The notes under the pieces: generated by a model
What the model was told of the DNA's origin: nothing
Databases searched by the model: none
What the model saw: only the letters and a program-made list of their open reading frames with translations
Shown here: positions 1 through 4,791 of the stretch, in pieces
How positions within the stretch are numbered: the stretch's first letter is position 1
How the letters are laid out: each line of letters opens with the position of its first letter
Assembly: GCA_016880395.1 (NCBI GenBank)
Contig: JAEHDN010000312.1
Span: forward strand, 1-7,295
Direction of reading: 5' to 3'
Origin: Candidatus Eiseniibacteriota bacterium
GTDB taxonomy: Bacteria; Eisenbacteria; RBG-16-71-46; SZUA-252
DNA length: 7,295 nucleotides
Translations under genes and position numbers: made by a program

Positions 1-138
1 GAGGTGCTGGGCCGGCTCCGCGATCGAGGAGCGCCGGTCCTCAACCTGACGAAATCGGAGCCAACCTTGGAGACCGTGTTCGTGCACCTCGTGGGCCGCG
101 GTCTCGAAGACGACGCCACGGACGGGCAGGGAGGCTAG
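1..138 (+). CDS. ABC transporter ATP-binding protein, C-terminal end (partial)
   Basis: Frame 1 is open from the window edge to a TAG at 136-138 and gives the last 45 residues of a protein whose start lies outside. The stretch EPTLETVFVHLVGR matches the pattern that closes ATPase subunits of ABC-2 type exporters (typically P-[ST]-L-E-x-[VI]-F-x-x-L-T-G-R), where this tail follows the nucleotide-binding domain. Walker A, signature and Walker B motifs are outside the window, so the call rests on this tail and on the two ABC-2 permeases directly downstream. The end of this gene holds the Shine-Dalgarno sequence GGGAGG (129-134) of the next gene, and only 4 nt separate the two, so the genes are probably co-transcribed and translationally coupled. 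The substrate cannot be told. Confidence 0.8.
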   Translation, partial: EVLGRLRDRGAPVLNLTKSEPTLETVFVHLVGRGLEDDATDGQGG

Positions 139-142
139 CGGC

Positions 143-976
143 GTGCGGCTGCCGGAGGACTGGAGGGAGCAGGTGCGCGTCAACGCGGGGGCCGTCGGCG
201 CGCGCGCCCGCGTGCGGATCGTGGCCTCCTGGCGCGAGAAGTCCTGGATCATCGGCGAGACGGTCTTCCCGTTCCTCGCCATGTCCGCGTTCATCCTCGT
301 CTACCGCGGCCTCCACGCGCCCAGGCTCTACGAGGCGTTCGTGGTTCTCGGGGGCGCCATGATCGCCTACTGGAACAACGTCCTCTGGAGCATGGCGAGC
401 CAGTTCTTCTGGGAGAAGGAGCAGGGTCAGCTCCAGCTCTACCTGATCGCCCCCGTCTCGCGCATGTCGATCCTCCTCGGCATGGCGCTCGGGGGCATGG
501 TCATGACGACGAGCCGCGCCATCGTGATCCTCACCGGGGGCGTGCTCCTCTACCACGTGCCGCTGCCGCTCGACCGGGCGCTGCCGGCGCTCGGGCTCTT
601 CCTCCTCACGCTGGCCGCGGTCTACAGCCTCGGCATGATCCTGAGCAGCCTGTTCCTCCTCTGGGGGAGGGAGGCCTGGTACACGGCGACGCTCTTCCAG
701 GAACCGATCCACCTGCTCTCCGGGTTCTACTTCCCGGTGCGCGCGCTCGGCGCGGTGACCGCCGGGCTCGCGTCCCTCCTCCCGATCACGCTCGGCCTCG
801 ACGGCATCCGCCAGATCCTCTACGGCAAGGCCGCGCACGGCCTCCTGCCGCTCGCGATCATCCCGCCGCTCCAGGTCGCGCTTCTCGCGATCTTTCTCTA
901 CCTGGCGCACCGCTCGCTCGCGCTCATGGAGAACCTGGGCAAGCGGGAAGGTCGGCTGACCCTGAGGGGCGGATGA
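143..976 (+). CDS. ABC-2 type transporter permease, first of two
   Basis: This is a 277-residue integral membrane protein with about six hydrophobic segments, roughly at residues 36-55, 65-83, 108-136, 146-174, 203-219 and 233-256. It has the ABC-2 layout: a cytoplasmic amphipathic N-terminus, a charged loop after the second helix with EKEQGQLQLYLIAPVSR (residues 91-107, the usual contact with the ATPase), and SGFYFPV (193-199), the family's [LS]-S-G-x-x-F-P-x motif. The length is normal for the family. The GTG start at 143 is chosen because GGGAGG at 129-134 lies 8 nt upstream. It probably pairs with the second permease (999-1841) to form a heterodimeric membrane channel energised by the upstream ATPase. 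Drug, lipid, polysaccharide or sodium export are all possible; the sequence does not say which. Confidence 0.88.
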   Translation: MRLPEDWREQVRVNAGAVGARARVRIVASWREKSWIIGETVFPFLAMSAFILVYRGLHAPRLYEAFVVLGGAMIAYWNNVLWSMASQFFWEKEQGQLQLYLIAPVSRMSILLGMALGGMVMTTSRAIVILTGGVLLYHVPLPLDRALPALGLFLLTLAAVYSLGMILSSLFLLWGREAWYTATLFQEPIHLLSGFYFPVRALGAVTAGLASLLPITLGLDGIRQILYGKAAHGLLPLAIIPPLQVALLAIFLYLAHRSLALMENLGKREGRLTLRGG

Positions 977-998
977 TCCGGCACGCGGGGTCGAGCCC

Positions 999-1841
999 AT
1001 GAGACGGCAGGTCGACGTCATCCGCGCGTCCGCGTGGCTGGGATGGCAGATCGACGCGAACTGGGCCGATCCGTTCACGTTCCTCGTCTTCTCGATCGCG
1101 AAGCCGCTCGCGACGAGCCTCATCCTCTATTTCATGGTCCGGATCGTCTCGCCGGCGAGCGCGACGGGGGATACCTTCCTCTTCCTGTTCCTCGGGAACA
1201 CGTTCTTCCTCTACGTGACCGAGGTGCTGATCGGGATCTCGTGGACGGTGTTCCGGGACCGCGAGGACTACGAGACGCTGAAGTACATCTATCTCGCCCC
1301 CATGCCGCTCCGGTCATACCTCTTCGGGCGGGGCCTGTCGAAGATGGCCACCGCGACGCTCGGCGTCGTCGTGGCCCTCCTGTTCGGCCGCTTCGTGCTC
1401 CATCTGTCGATCGGGACGGCGTCCACACCGTGGGGTCTGGTCCTGGTCGCGGTGCTCCTCGGGCTCGTGTCGGTGGCCTGGCTCGGCATCATTCTCGCCG
1501 GGATCTCACTCGTCGTGGCGCGGCACAGCATCAACCTGAACGAGGGGCTGAGCGGGGTCTTCTACCTGCTGAGCGGCGCGGTGTTCCCGATCGAGGTGCT
1601 GCCCCGGTTCGCGCAGCGGATCTCGCTCTGGCTCCCGTTCACCTACTGGCTGGAGCTCCTGCGCCGGCTCATCGTGGGGCGCTCGTTCTCGACAACGCTT
1701 CGGCGCCTGAGTGACGGAGAGCTGTGGGGAATCCTCGCGCTGTCGACCGTGGCGATCGCGGCGGTGGGATGGCTCTGGTTCCGCCAGTGCGAGCACATCG
1801 CGCGGTCCCGTGGCCTGATCGACTGGAAGACGAACTACTGA
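999..1841 (+). CDS. ABC-2 type transporter permease, second of two
   Basis: This is a 280-residue membrane protein, similar in plan to the preceding permease but clearly divergent from it. Hydrophobic segments lie near residues 25-50, 59-82, 112-137, 146-174, 183-200 and 243-261. The charged loop after the second helix, RDREDYETLKYIYLAPMP (86-103), aligns with EKEQGQLQLYLIAPVSR of its partner, and LSGAVFPIEVLP (191-202) is the classic ABC-2 motif. The ATG at 999 has only a weak GGGG (987-990) upstream. It begins 22 nt after the first permease, so the same operon is likely. The C-terminus ends in a charged cytoplasmic tail. Two non-identical permeases behind one ATPase suggest a heterodimeric exporter. 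The substrate is unknown. Confidence 0.88.
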   Translation: MRRQVDVIRASAWLGWQIDANWADPFTFLVFSIAKPLATSLILYFMVRIVSPASATGDTFLFLFLGNTFFLYVTEVLIGISWTVFRDREDYETLKYIYLAPMPLRSYLFGRGLSKMATATLGVVVALLFGRFVLHLSIGTASTPWGLVLVAVLLGLVSVAWLGIILAGISLVVARHSINLNEGLSGVFYLLSGAVFPIEVLPRFAQRISLWLPFTYWLELLRRLIVGRSFSTTLRRLSDGELWGILALSTVAIAAVGWLWFRQCEHIARSRGLIDWKTNY

Positions 1842-1881
1842 GCGAGGGGGTTGCTCCGGGCGGCTGGGCGGCGGGCGATGC

Positions 1882-2382
1882 TCAGGCGGGGAGAGGCCGG
1901 CGGGCCTTCTTGCGGAGCGCCCTTCCGAGGATCACGTTCACCGGGTGGCTCCGCGACAGCATGGGGAGGACCGGAGGCTTCCGGACGCCGAGCTTCCGGA
2001 GCGCGTCCTGCGCGGCCTCGAAATTGGGGTTCCACGAGAGGGACTGGTTGAAACACTTCATCGCGTCCGACTTGCGCCCCGCGAGCAGGTGCACCTCGCC
2101 GAGATTGTAGTAGTGCTCCGGCCGGTGATACTCGGCCTCGATGGCCCGGCGGCAGAGCTGCTCCGCGTCGGAGTACTTCCGCTCCGCGTGCGCCACCGCC
2201 ACGCCGAGATAGCTGAGATATCCCTTCGAATGCGGCTCGAGCATCACCGCTTCCTGGAAGTGGACGAGGGCGTCCCCGTACCGGCAGGCGTACATCATGC
2301 GGACGCCGGTCAGGAAGTGTTCCCGGCCGATGGCGCCCACGACGGCGAGCTGCTTCTGACGACGCTGCTTGGGAGAGATCAT
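1882..2382 (-). CDS. TPR-repeat protein with basic C-terminal tail
   Basis: This 166-residue soluble protein has three TPR-like helical pairs, about residues 19-52, 53-87 and 89-122. They show the usual small and aromatic positions, for example YGDALVHFQEAVMLEP, YSDAEQLCRRAIEAE and YYNLGEVHLLAGRKSDAMKCFNQSLSWNPN. TPRs are protein-protein interaction scaffolds; no catalytic motif is visible. After the repeats comes a proline-rich basic tail, VLPMLSRSHPVNVILGRALR (138-157), followed by a run of K and R. There is no signal peptide, so it is probably cytoplasmic. The ATG at 2382 is supported by GGAG on the minus strand (plus coordinates 2389-2392), 6 nt upstream. It is a single gene, convergent with the exporter operon and divergent from the EIIA gene. 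Its partner is unknown. Confidence 0.85.
   Translation of the reverse strand: MISPKQRRQKQLAVVGAIGREHFLTGVRMMYACRYGDALVHFQEAVMLEPHSKGYLSYLGVAVAHAERKYSDAEQLCRRAIEAEYHRPEHYYNLGEVHLLAGRKSDAMKCFNQSLSWNPNFEAAQDALRKLGVRKPPVLPMLSRSHPVNVILGRALRKKARRPLPA
1894..1907 (+). terminator. Weak candidate terminator hairpin for the exporter operon
   Basis: AGGCC (1894-1898) and GGCCT (1903-1907) can form a 5-bp GC stem with a 4-nt loop, followed by TCTT. It lies 53 nt after the stop of the second permease and inside the 3' end of the convergent TPR gene. The stem is short and the T-run is poor, so this is only a possibility. The 40-bp gap between the two convergent genes (1842-1881) holds no better hairpin. 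Confidence 0.2.
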
Positions 2383-2643
2383 CGACGGCTCCAGGGGTGA
2401 CGTTTGGCTGTGCGATTCGTCCGCAAGCCTCGTGCCTAGATCTTTGCCACTCCCGAGCTAATTGCATGTCGCCGTAAGCCAAGCAGGGGCAGGTGACTAG
2501 CCAGGGTATCTCGGGGGCTCTCGAGCCACATCCCAGGGCCGGGTGGCCAGACAATGCGCAATAAGGCACTTGTCACCAGCGAATTGCGTCTTGTAAGGTG
2601 GGGTCGAGGGTCGGGAAGCATCCAACCACGGACCCGGAGGTTC
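2383..2643. other. Divergent intergenic region
   Basis: This 261-bp gap separates the minus-strand TPR gene from the plus-strand EIIA gene and must hold promoters for both unless the EIIA gene is read from elsewhere. It is visibly less GC-rich than the flanking genes (for example around 2455-2466 and 2550-2598). It contains a short inverted repeat GGCTC-TC-GAGCC (2516-2527) that could be a protein-binding site. An ATG at 2554 extends the EIIA frame upstream by 30 residues, but that extension does not look like EIIA sequence and lacks a good ribosome site. No RNA gene or further coding region is evident. Confidence 0.5.
2570..2597 (+). promoter_or_regulatory. Candidate sigma-70-like promoter for the EIIA gene
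   Basis: TTGTCA (2570-2575, 5 of 6 matches to TTGACA) is followed after 16 bp by TGTAAG (2592-2597, 4 of 6 matches to TATAAT). Transcription would start near 2604 and leave a leader of about 40 nt before the ATG at 2644. It was read by eye in a locally AT-richer stretch. Promoter consensus in this lineage is unknown, so confidence is low. Confidence 0.3.
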
Positions 2644-3141
2644 ATGACGTCCCCCAGCCTTGCCGCTTCCAGGAACGCGTCGTCGCTCGAGTCGCTTCTC
2701 AGGCCAACCCTCTTTGTTTCGGAGCTTCGCTCCAAGAAGAAGGCATCCGTTCTGGACGAGCTTGCCGCAGCCCTCGCTGCGGCAGGCCTGACGCGCTCTC
2801 CGGAGATCGTGGCCGAACTCTTGCGCGAGCGGGAAGGCCTGGGGAGCACAGGCGTGGGAAAGGGCATCGCGGTGCCCCACGCGCGGTCGACCCTGATCGC
2901 CGAGCGGGCGGTGCTCGTGGCGCGCTCCGCGAAGGGAATCGACTTCGATGCGACCGACGGAAAGCCGGTCCACCTGCTCTTCGCCGTGGTGGCCCCGCCC
3001 GTGGAACCGGACCCGATCTACCTCAAGGTGCTCGCGGACGTCGTGCGCGCGGTGCGGCTGTCCCGGACTCGCCAGCGTCTGCTGGAGGCGTCCGATTTCG
3101 ATACCGTTCGGGAGATTCTGATCCATGCCGCCGCTGAATGA
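2644..3141 (+). CDS. PTS EIIA domain protein, PtsN-like (nitrogen/fructose type)
   Basis: This 165-residue protein is essentially one EIIA type-2 domain (about residues 15-163). The active-site region reads STGVGKGIAVPHAR, with the phosphorylatable histidine at residue 79; this is the PtsN/EIIA-Ntr signature (G-x-G-x-A-[IV]-P-H). The preceding SKKKASVLDELAAAL and the later GKPVHLLFAVVAP also fit the fold. In known systems EIIA accepts phosphate from HPr and either passes it to EIIB or acts as a regulator. No HPr, EI, EIIB or EIIC gene is in the window, so a regulatory role is the better guess. The ATG at 2644 is chosen because GGAGG lies at 2636-2640, although the 3-nt spacing is short, and because no later start keeps the domain whole. 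It overlaps the next gene by 17 nt. Confidence 0.88.
   Translation: MTSPSLAASRNASSLESLLRPTLFVSELRSKKKASVLDELAAALAAAGLTRSPEIVAELLREREGLGSTGVGKGIAVPHARSTLIAERAVLVARSAKGIDFDATDGKPVHLLFAVVAPPVEPDPIYLKVLADVVRAVRLSRTRQRLLEASDFDTVREILIHAAAE
2760..2787 (+). repeat. Strong intragenic hairpin in the EIIA gene
   Basis: TGCCGCAGC (2763-2771) and GCTGCGGCA (2776-2784) are perfect inverted repeats around a 4-nt loop CCTC. Three more pairs (G2760-C2787, C2761-G2786, U2762-G2785) lengthen the RNA stem to 12 bp. It encodes the alanine-rich helix ELAAALAAAGL (residues 39-49). No T-run follows, so it is not a typical terminator. A smaller GGAGC-TTC-GCTCC hairpin lies upstream at 2721-2733. It may simply reflect alanine codons. 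Confidence 0.6.
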
Positions 3142-3481
3142 ACAGCTCGACGCGCTCGTGACCCTGCAGGACATCGACCTCATGATCCGGGAATCGCGCG
3201 ACCCCGAGATGGCGATCCACGAGGGGCGCCTCGGCTTCGCTCGGGAGAACGTGCAGCGCCTGGAGCAGACCCGGGAGCGGCTCGCGAGCCGCATCGACGG
3301 GCCGCTGCTCCGTACGTACGAGCGGATGAGCCGGCGGATCCCTCGGCTGGTGGTGCCGGTGGAAGGGCGGGTCTGCCAGGGCTGCCGGATGAGCCTGCCA
3401 ACCTCCTCGTCCGGTCGAAACACGCCCGGCACAAGTATCGAAACCTGCGAGAACTGCGGGCGAATCCTCTACCGGATTTAG
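3125..3481 (+). CDS. Shortened C4-type zinc-ribbon protein (DUF164/zf-RING_7 type)
   Basis: This 118-residue protein carries a C-terminal zinc ribbon with two CxxC knuckles, CQGC (Cys84, Cys87) and CENC (Cys108, Cys111), ending in CGRILYRI. That ending and the phrase VEGRVCQGCRMSLP are typical of the DUF164 family. Members usually have about 240 residues with a long antiparallel coiled coil before the ribbon. Here the helical part is only about 75 residues: LVTLQDIDLMIRES near the start and RLEQTRERLASRIDGPLLRTYERM before the ribbon, so most of the coil is absent. The ATG at 3125 has GGGAG at 3110-3114 and lies inside the EIIA gene in another frame, which suggests translational coupling. The function of the family is poorly defined; nucleic-acid or protein binding is the general expectation. 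Confidence 0.85.
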   Translation: MPPLNEQLDALVTLQDIDLMIRESRDPEMAIHEGRLGFARENVQRLEQTRERLASRIDGPLLRTYERMSRRIPRLVVPVEGRVCQGCRMSLPTSSSGRNTPGTSIETCENCGRILYRI

Positions 3482-3489
3482 AAGGTTTT

Positions 3490-3540
3490 CGGGCCCTCGA
3501 TCGGGTATACTGGGGGTGTTCCGGGCCGATCGAGGCCCCG
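3490..3540. repeat. Long inverted repeat enclosing a -10 box
   Basis: CCTCGATCGG (3495-3504) and CCGATCGAGG (3526-3535) are a perfect 10-bp inverted repeat. Beyond one C/C mismatch (3494/3536), four more pairs match (3490-3493 with 3537-3540), giving 14 of 15. The 21-nt loop contains TATACT. A third copy of the 9-mer CGATCGAGG lies at 3551-3559, 24 nt downstream of the right-arm copy (3527-3535), and contains the GAGG ribosome site of the next gene. No T-run follows, so a terminator is unlikely. An operator or a leader RNA structure fits better. Confidence 0.55.
3506..3511 (+). promoter_or_regulatory. Candidate -10 box TATACT before the small secreted-protein gene
   Basis: TATACT matches TATAAT in 5 of 6 positions and lies 25 nt after the zinc-ribbon stop. 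Transcription would start near 3518, about 50 nt before the ATG at 3569. No good -35 hexamer is visible at the usual distance; TTTTCG (3486-3491) is weak and too close, so an activator or a non-standard promoter would be needed. The surrounding inverted repeat supports regulated use. Confidence 0.4.
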
Positions 3541-3568
3541 TCCCGCAGTGCGATCGAGGTCGTATCCC

Positions 3569-3985
3569 ATGCTCCGCAAGACGCTCGCTTCCGCCGTCCT
3601 GATCACGGCCCTTGGGTTCATCCTGGCGCCACGTCCGGCCCGGTCCGAGACGGCTCCCACCGTCGTCGGTCCCACGCAGATCCTCTACGTCGACGCGGAC
3701 TCCGTCCTGGTCCTCCGCACCCGCGAGTGGTGGTCGCCGGGCGTGTCCCATCGGGAGAAGCTCCTCCTCCACAGCCTCAAGATGAAGTACTGGAGGGATC
3801 ACCTTCCCGACGATATGCGGCTCGTTTTCGACGAGCTGGGGTATCCCACGGGGAGGGTGCTGCTCATGCCGTACGGGCACACCGAGGAGCACTGGTTCTA
3901 CGGCCCGATGGGCCCGCCGCTACGGTTCCGTGACGGCCAGCTCCTGGACCGGGACCGCTTTGACGCCCTTCGGAACGGGCACTGA
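3569..3985 (+). CDS. Small secreted protein of unknown function
   Basis: This 138-residue protein begins with a clear Sec signal peptide: MLRKT, then a hydrophobic core ASAVLITALGFIL, then APRPARS with likely cleavage near ETAP, so the mature part of about 115 residues acts outside the cytoplasm. The ATG at 3569 is preferred over a GTG at 3548 because GAGG (3556-3559) lies 9 nt upstream and the signal peptide then has a normal basic start. The mature region has DADSVLVLRTREWW, a charged helix, then DELGYPTGRVLLMPYGHTEEHWFYG and PPLRFRDGQLL. The pattern G-x-P-x-G-R-V ... E-x-W-x-Y ... F-x-x-G-x-[LV] recalls small BamE/SmpA-like folds, but this is only a resemblance by eye. I do not recognise the family. 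It probably has its own promoter. Confidence 0.75.
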   Translation: MLRKTLASAVLITALGFILAPRPARSETAPTVVGPTQILYVDADSVLVLRTREWWSPGVSHREKLLLHSLKMKYWRDHLPDDMRLVFDELGYPTGRVLLMPYGHTEEHWFYGPMGPPLRFRDGQLLDRDRFDALRNGH

Positions 3986-4017
3986 TCTTTCCCGTCCACC
4001 CCGCGCTCCACGTCGTC

Positions 4018-4023
4018 TAAAAT
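4018..4023 (+). promoter_or_regulatory. Candidate -10 box TAAAAT before the last operon
   Basis: TAAAAT matches TATAAT in 5 of 6 positions and stands out in a GC-rich gap (3986-4107). A poor -35, TCCACC, lies at 3995-4000 with 17-bp spacing. Transcription would start near 4030, leaving a leader of about 78 nt before the ATG at 4108. The preceding gene ends 32 nt upstream and no terminator is visible, so read-through is also possible. Confidence 0.35.
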
Positions 4024-4107
4024 CCCGAGAACGCGCAGGCTGAGCCGCACGCCATCCGGCCAGGGGGTGGAAACGATGCCGCGGGTCCTCGATCGGAAGG
4101 ACAGGTC

Positions 4108-4791
4108 ATGGCTCTCTTCATCCCATCCACCCATCGCACGCGGCTGCGGACGCTCCTCGCGCACGGCCGGGGCGCGGCGGTCGTCGTGATCGCGACAGCG
4201 CTCGCCTCGGTGCTCTGTGGCGCTGGCCCGATGTCCGCGGGCGAGCCATCGCCGGCGGCGAGCGGGCGCTCCGCCGAGCCGGACTGGATCGCGCAGCTGC
4301 CAACCGACACCGGGAGTGATGGGGGGGAGGAGGACGTGAATCCCGTGGACACGCTGAATACATCTCCGCCGGCGGCTGCGGAGCAGCAGCAGGTGGCGCC
4401 GGACACGACGACCACTGCGCCGCAGGCGCAGCCATCGACGCCTCCGGACACGACCACCACCGCGCCCACGATCCAGGCCATCTCGGTGCCGGACACGCTT
4501 CGCACCGCGCCTCCCGATACGCTTCACTCGCTGTCCACCACGCCGGACTCCACGAACGCGGCGCTCCGGGCGCCCGCGCAGACCGCGGTGCCCGATACGC
4601 TCTTCCCGACGACGCCGGGCCAGGTGCTTCCGGTCGGTCCCCAGGGCACGGTGACCACCCAGCCGCACGCGCCCCAGGGCCCGCCGGTGCCGCCACCCAA
4701 GCCCAGGACCGGCATCTTCGGCATCCATCCGATCGCGATCCTGGTGGGGCTCGCCGCGCTCCACTACGCGGTCATCCATCTGGCCGAGTGA
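4108..4791 (+). CDS. Pro/Thr-rich protein with N- and C-terminal membrane segments, unknown function
   Basis: The 227 residues divide into three parts. Residues 1-45 hold a basic start and a hydrophobic stretch GAAVVVIATALASVLC (22-37), a signal peptide or anchor. A lipoprotein site is unlikely because Leu precedes the Cys. Residues 46-203 are low-complexity, rich in P, T, A and Q. A PDT motif recurs at 98, 113 and 128 (a 15-residue period, the first two as PDTTTTAP) and, less regularly, at 136, 146 (PDS) and 162. Residues 207-224 (HPIAILVGLAALHYAVIH) form a C-terminal membrane helix, two residues before the end. GGAAGG at 4095-4100 supports the ATG. A disordered linker between two membrane anchors, exposed outside the cytoplasm, is the simplest reading. 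I do not recognise the family. It overlaps the next gene by 1 nt (TGATG). Confidence 0.72.
   Translation: MALFIPSTHRTRLRTLLAHGRGAAVVVIATALASVLCGAGPMSAGEPSPAASGRSAEPDWIAQLPTDTGSDGGEEDVNPVDTLNTSPPAAAEQQQVAPDTTTTAPQAQPSTPPDTTTTAPTIQAISVPDTLRTAPPDTLHSLSTTPDSTNAALRAPAQTAVPDTLFPTTPGQVLPVGPQGTVTTQPHAPQGPPVPPPKPRTGIFGIHPIAILVGLAALHYAVIHLAE

Noticed and set aside
41..1123. A 360-codon open frame on the minus strand, opposite the ABC genes
   Set aside because: The product is a run of Arg/Glu-rich low-complexity sequence and crosses three genuine plus-strand genes; it is a shadow of GC-rich coding DNA.
2554..2643. A 30-residue N-terminal extension of the EIIA protein from ATG 2554
   Set aside because: The extension is unlike EIIA sequence, lacks a good ribosome site, and overlaps the candidate promoter; GGAGG precedes the ATG at 2644.
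3490..3540. The inverted repeat as a rho-independent terminator of the EIIA/zinc-ribbon operon
   Set aside because: The loop is 21 nt, no T-run follows the right arm, and a -10-like box lies in the loop.
4076..4189. A 37-codon frame starting at ATG 4076, overlapping the start of the gene at 4108
   Set aside because: A G-rich stretch lies upstream, but the product is a basic, serine-rich peptide with no features and most of it overlaps the signal region of a better-supported gene.
4108..4220. A lipoprotein signal in the Pro/Thr-rich protein (Cys at residue 37)
   Set aside because: The residue before the Cys is Leu; lipoboxes need Gly, Ala or Ser there.
3898..4779. A 293-codon minus-strand frame opposite the Pro/Thr-rich gene
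   Set aside because: It is dominated by Arg, Gly and His runs that mirror the Pro/Thr/Ala codons. The plus-strand gene has a ribosome site, a signal-like start and a terminal membrane helix.
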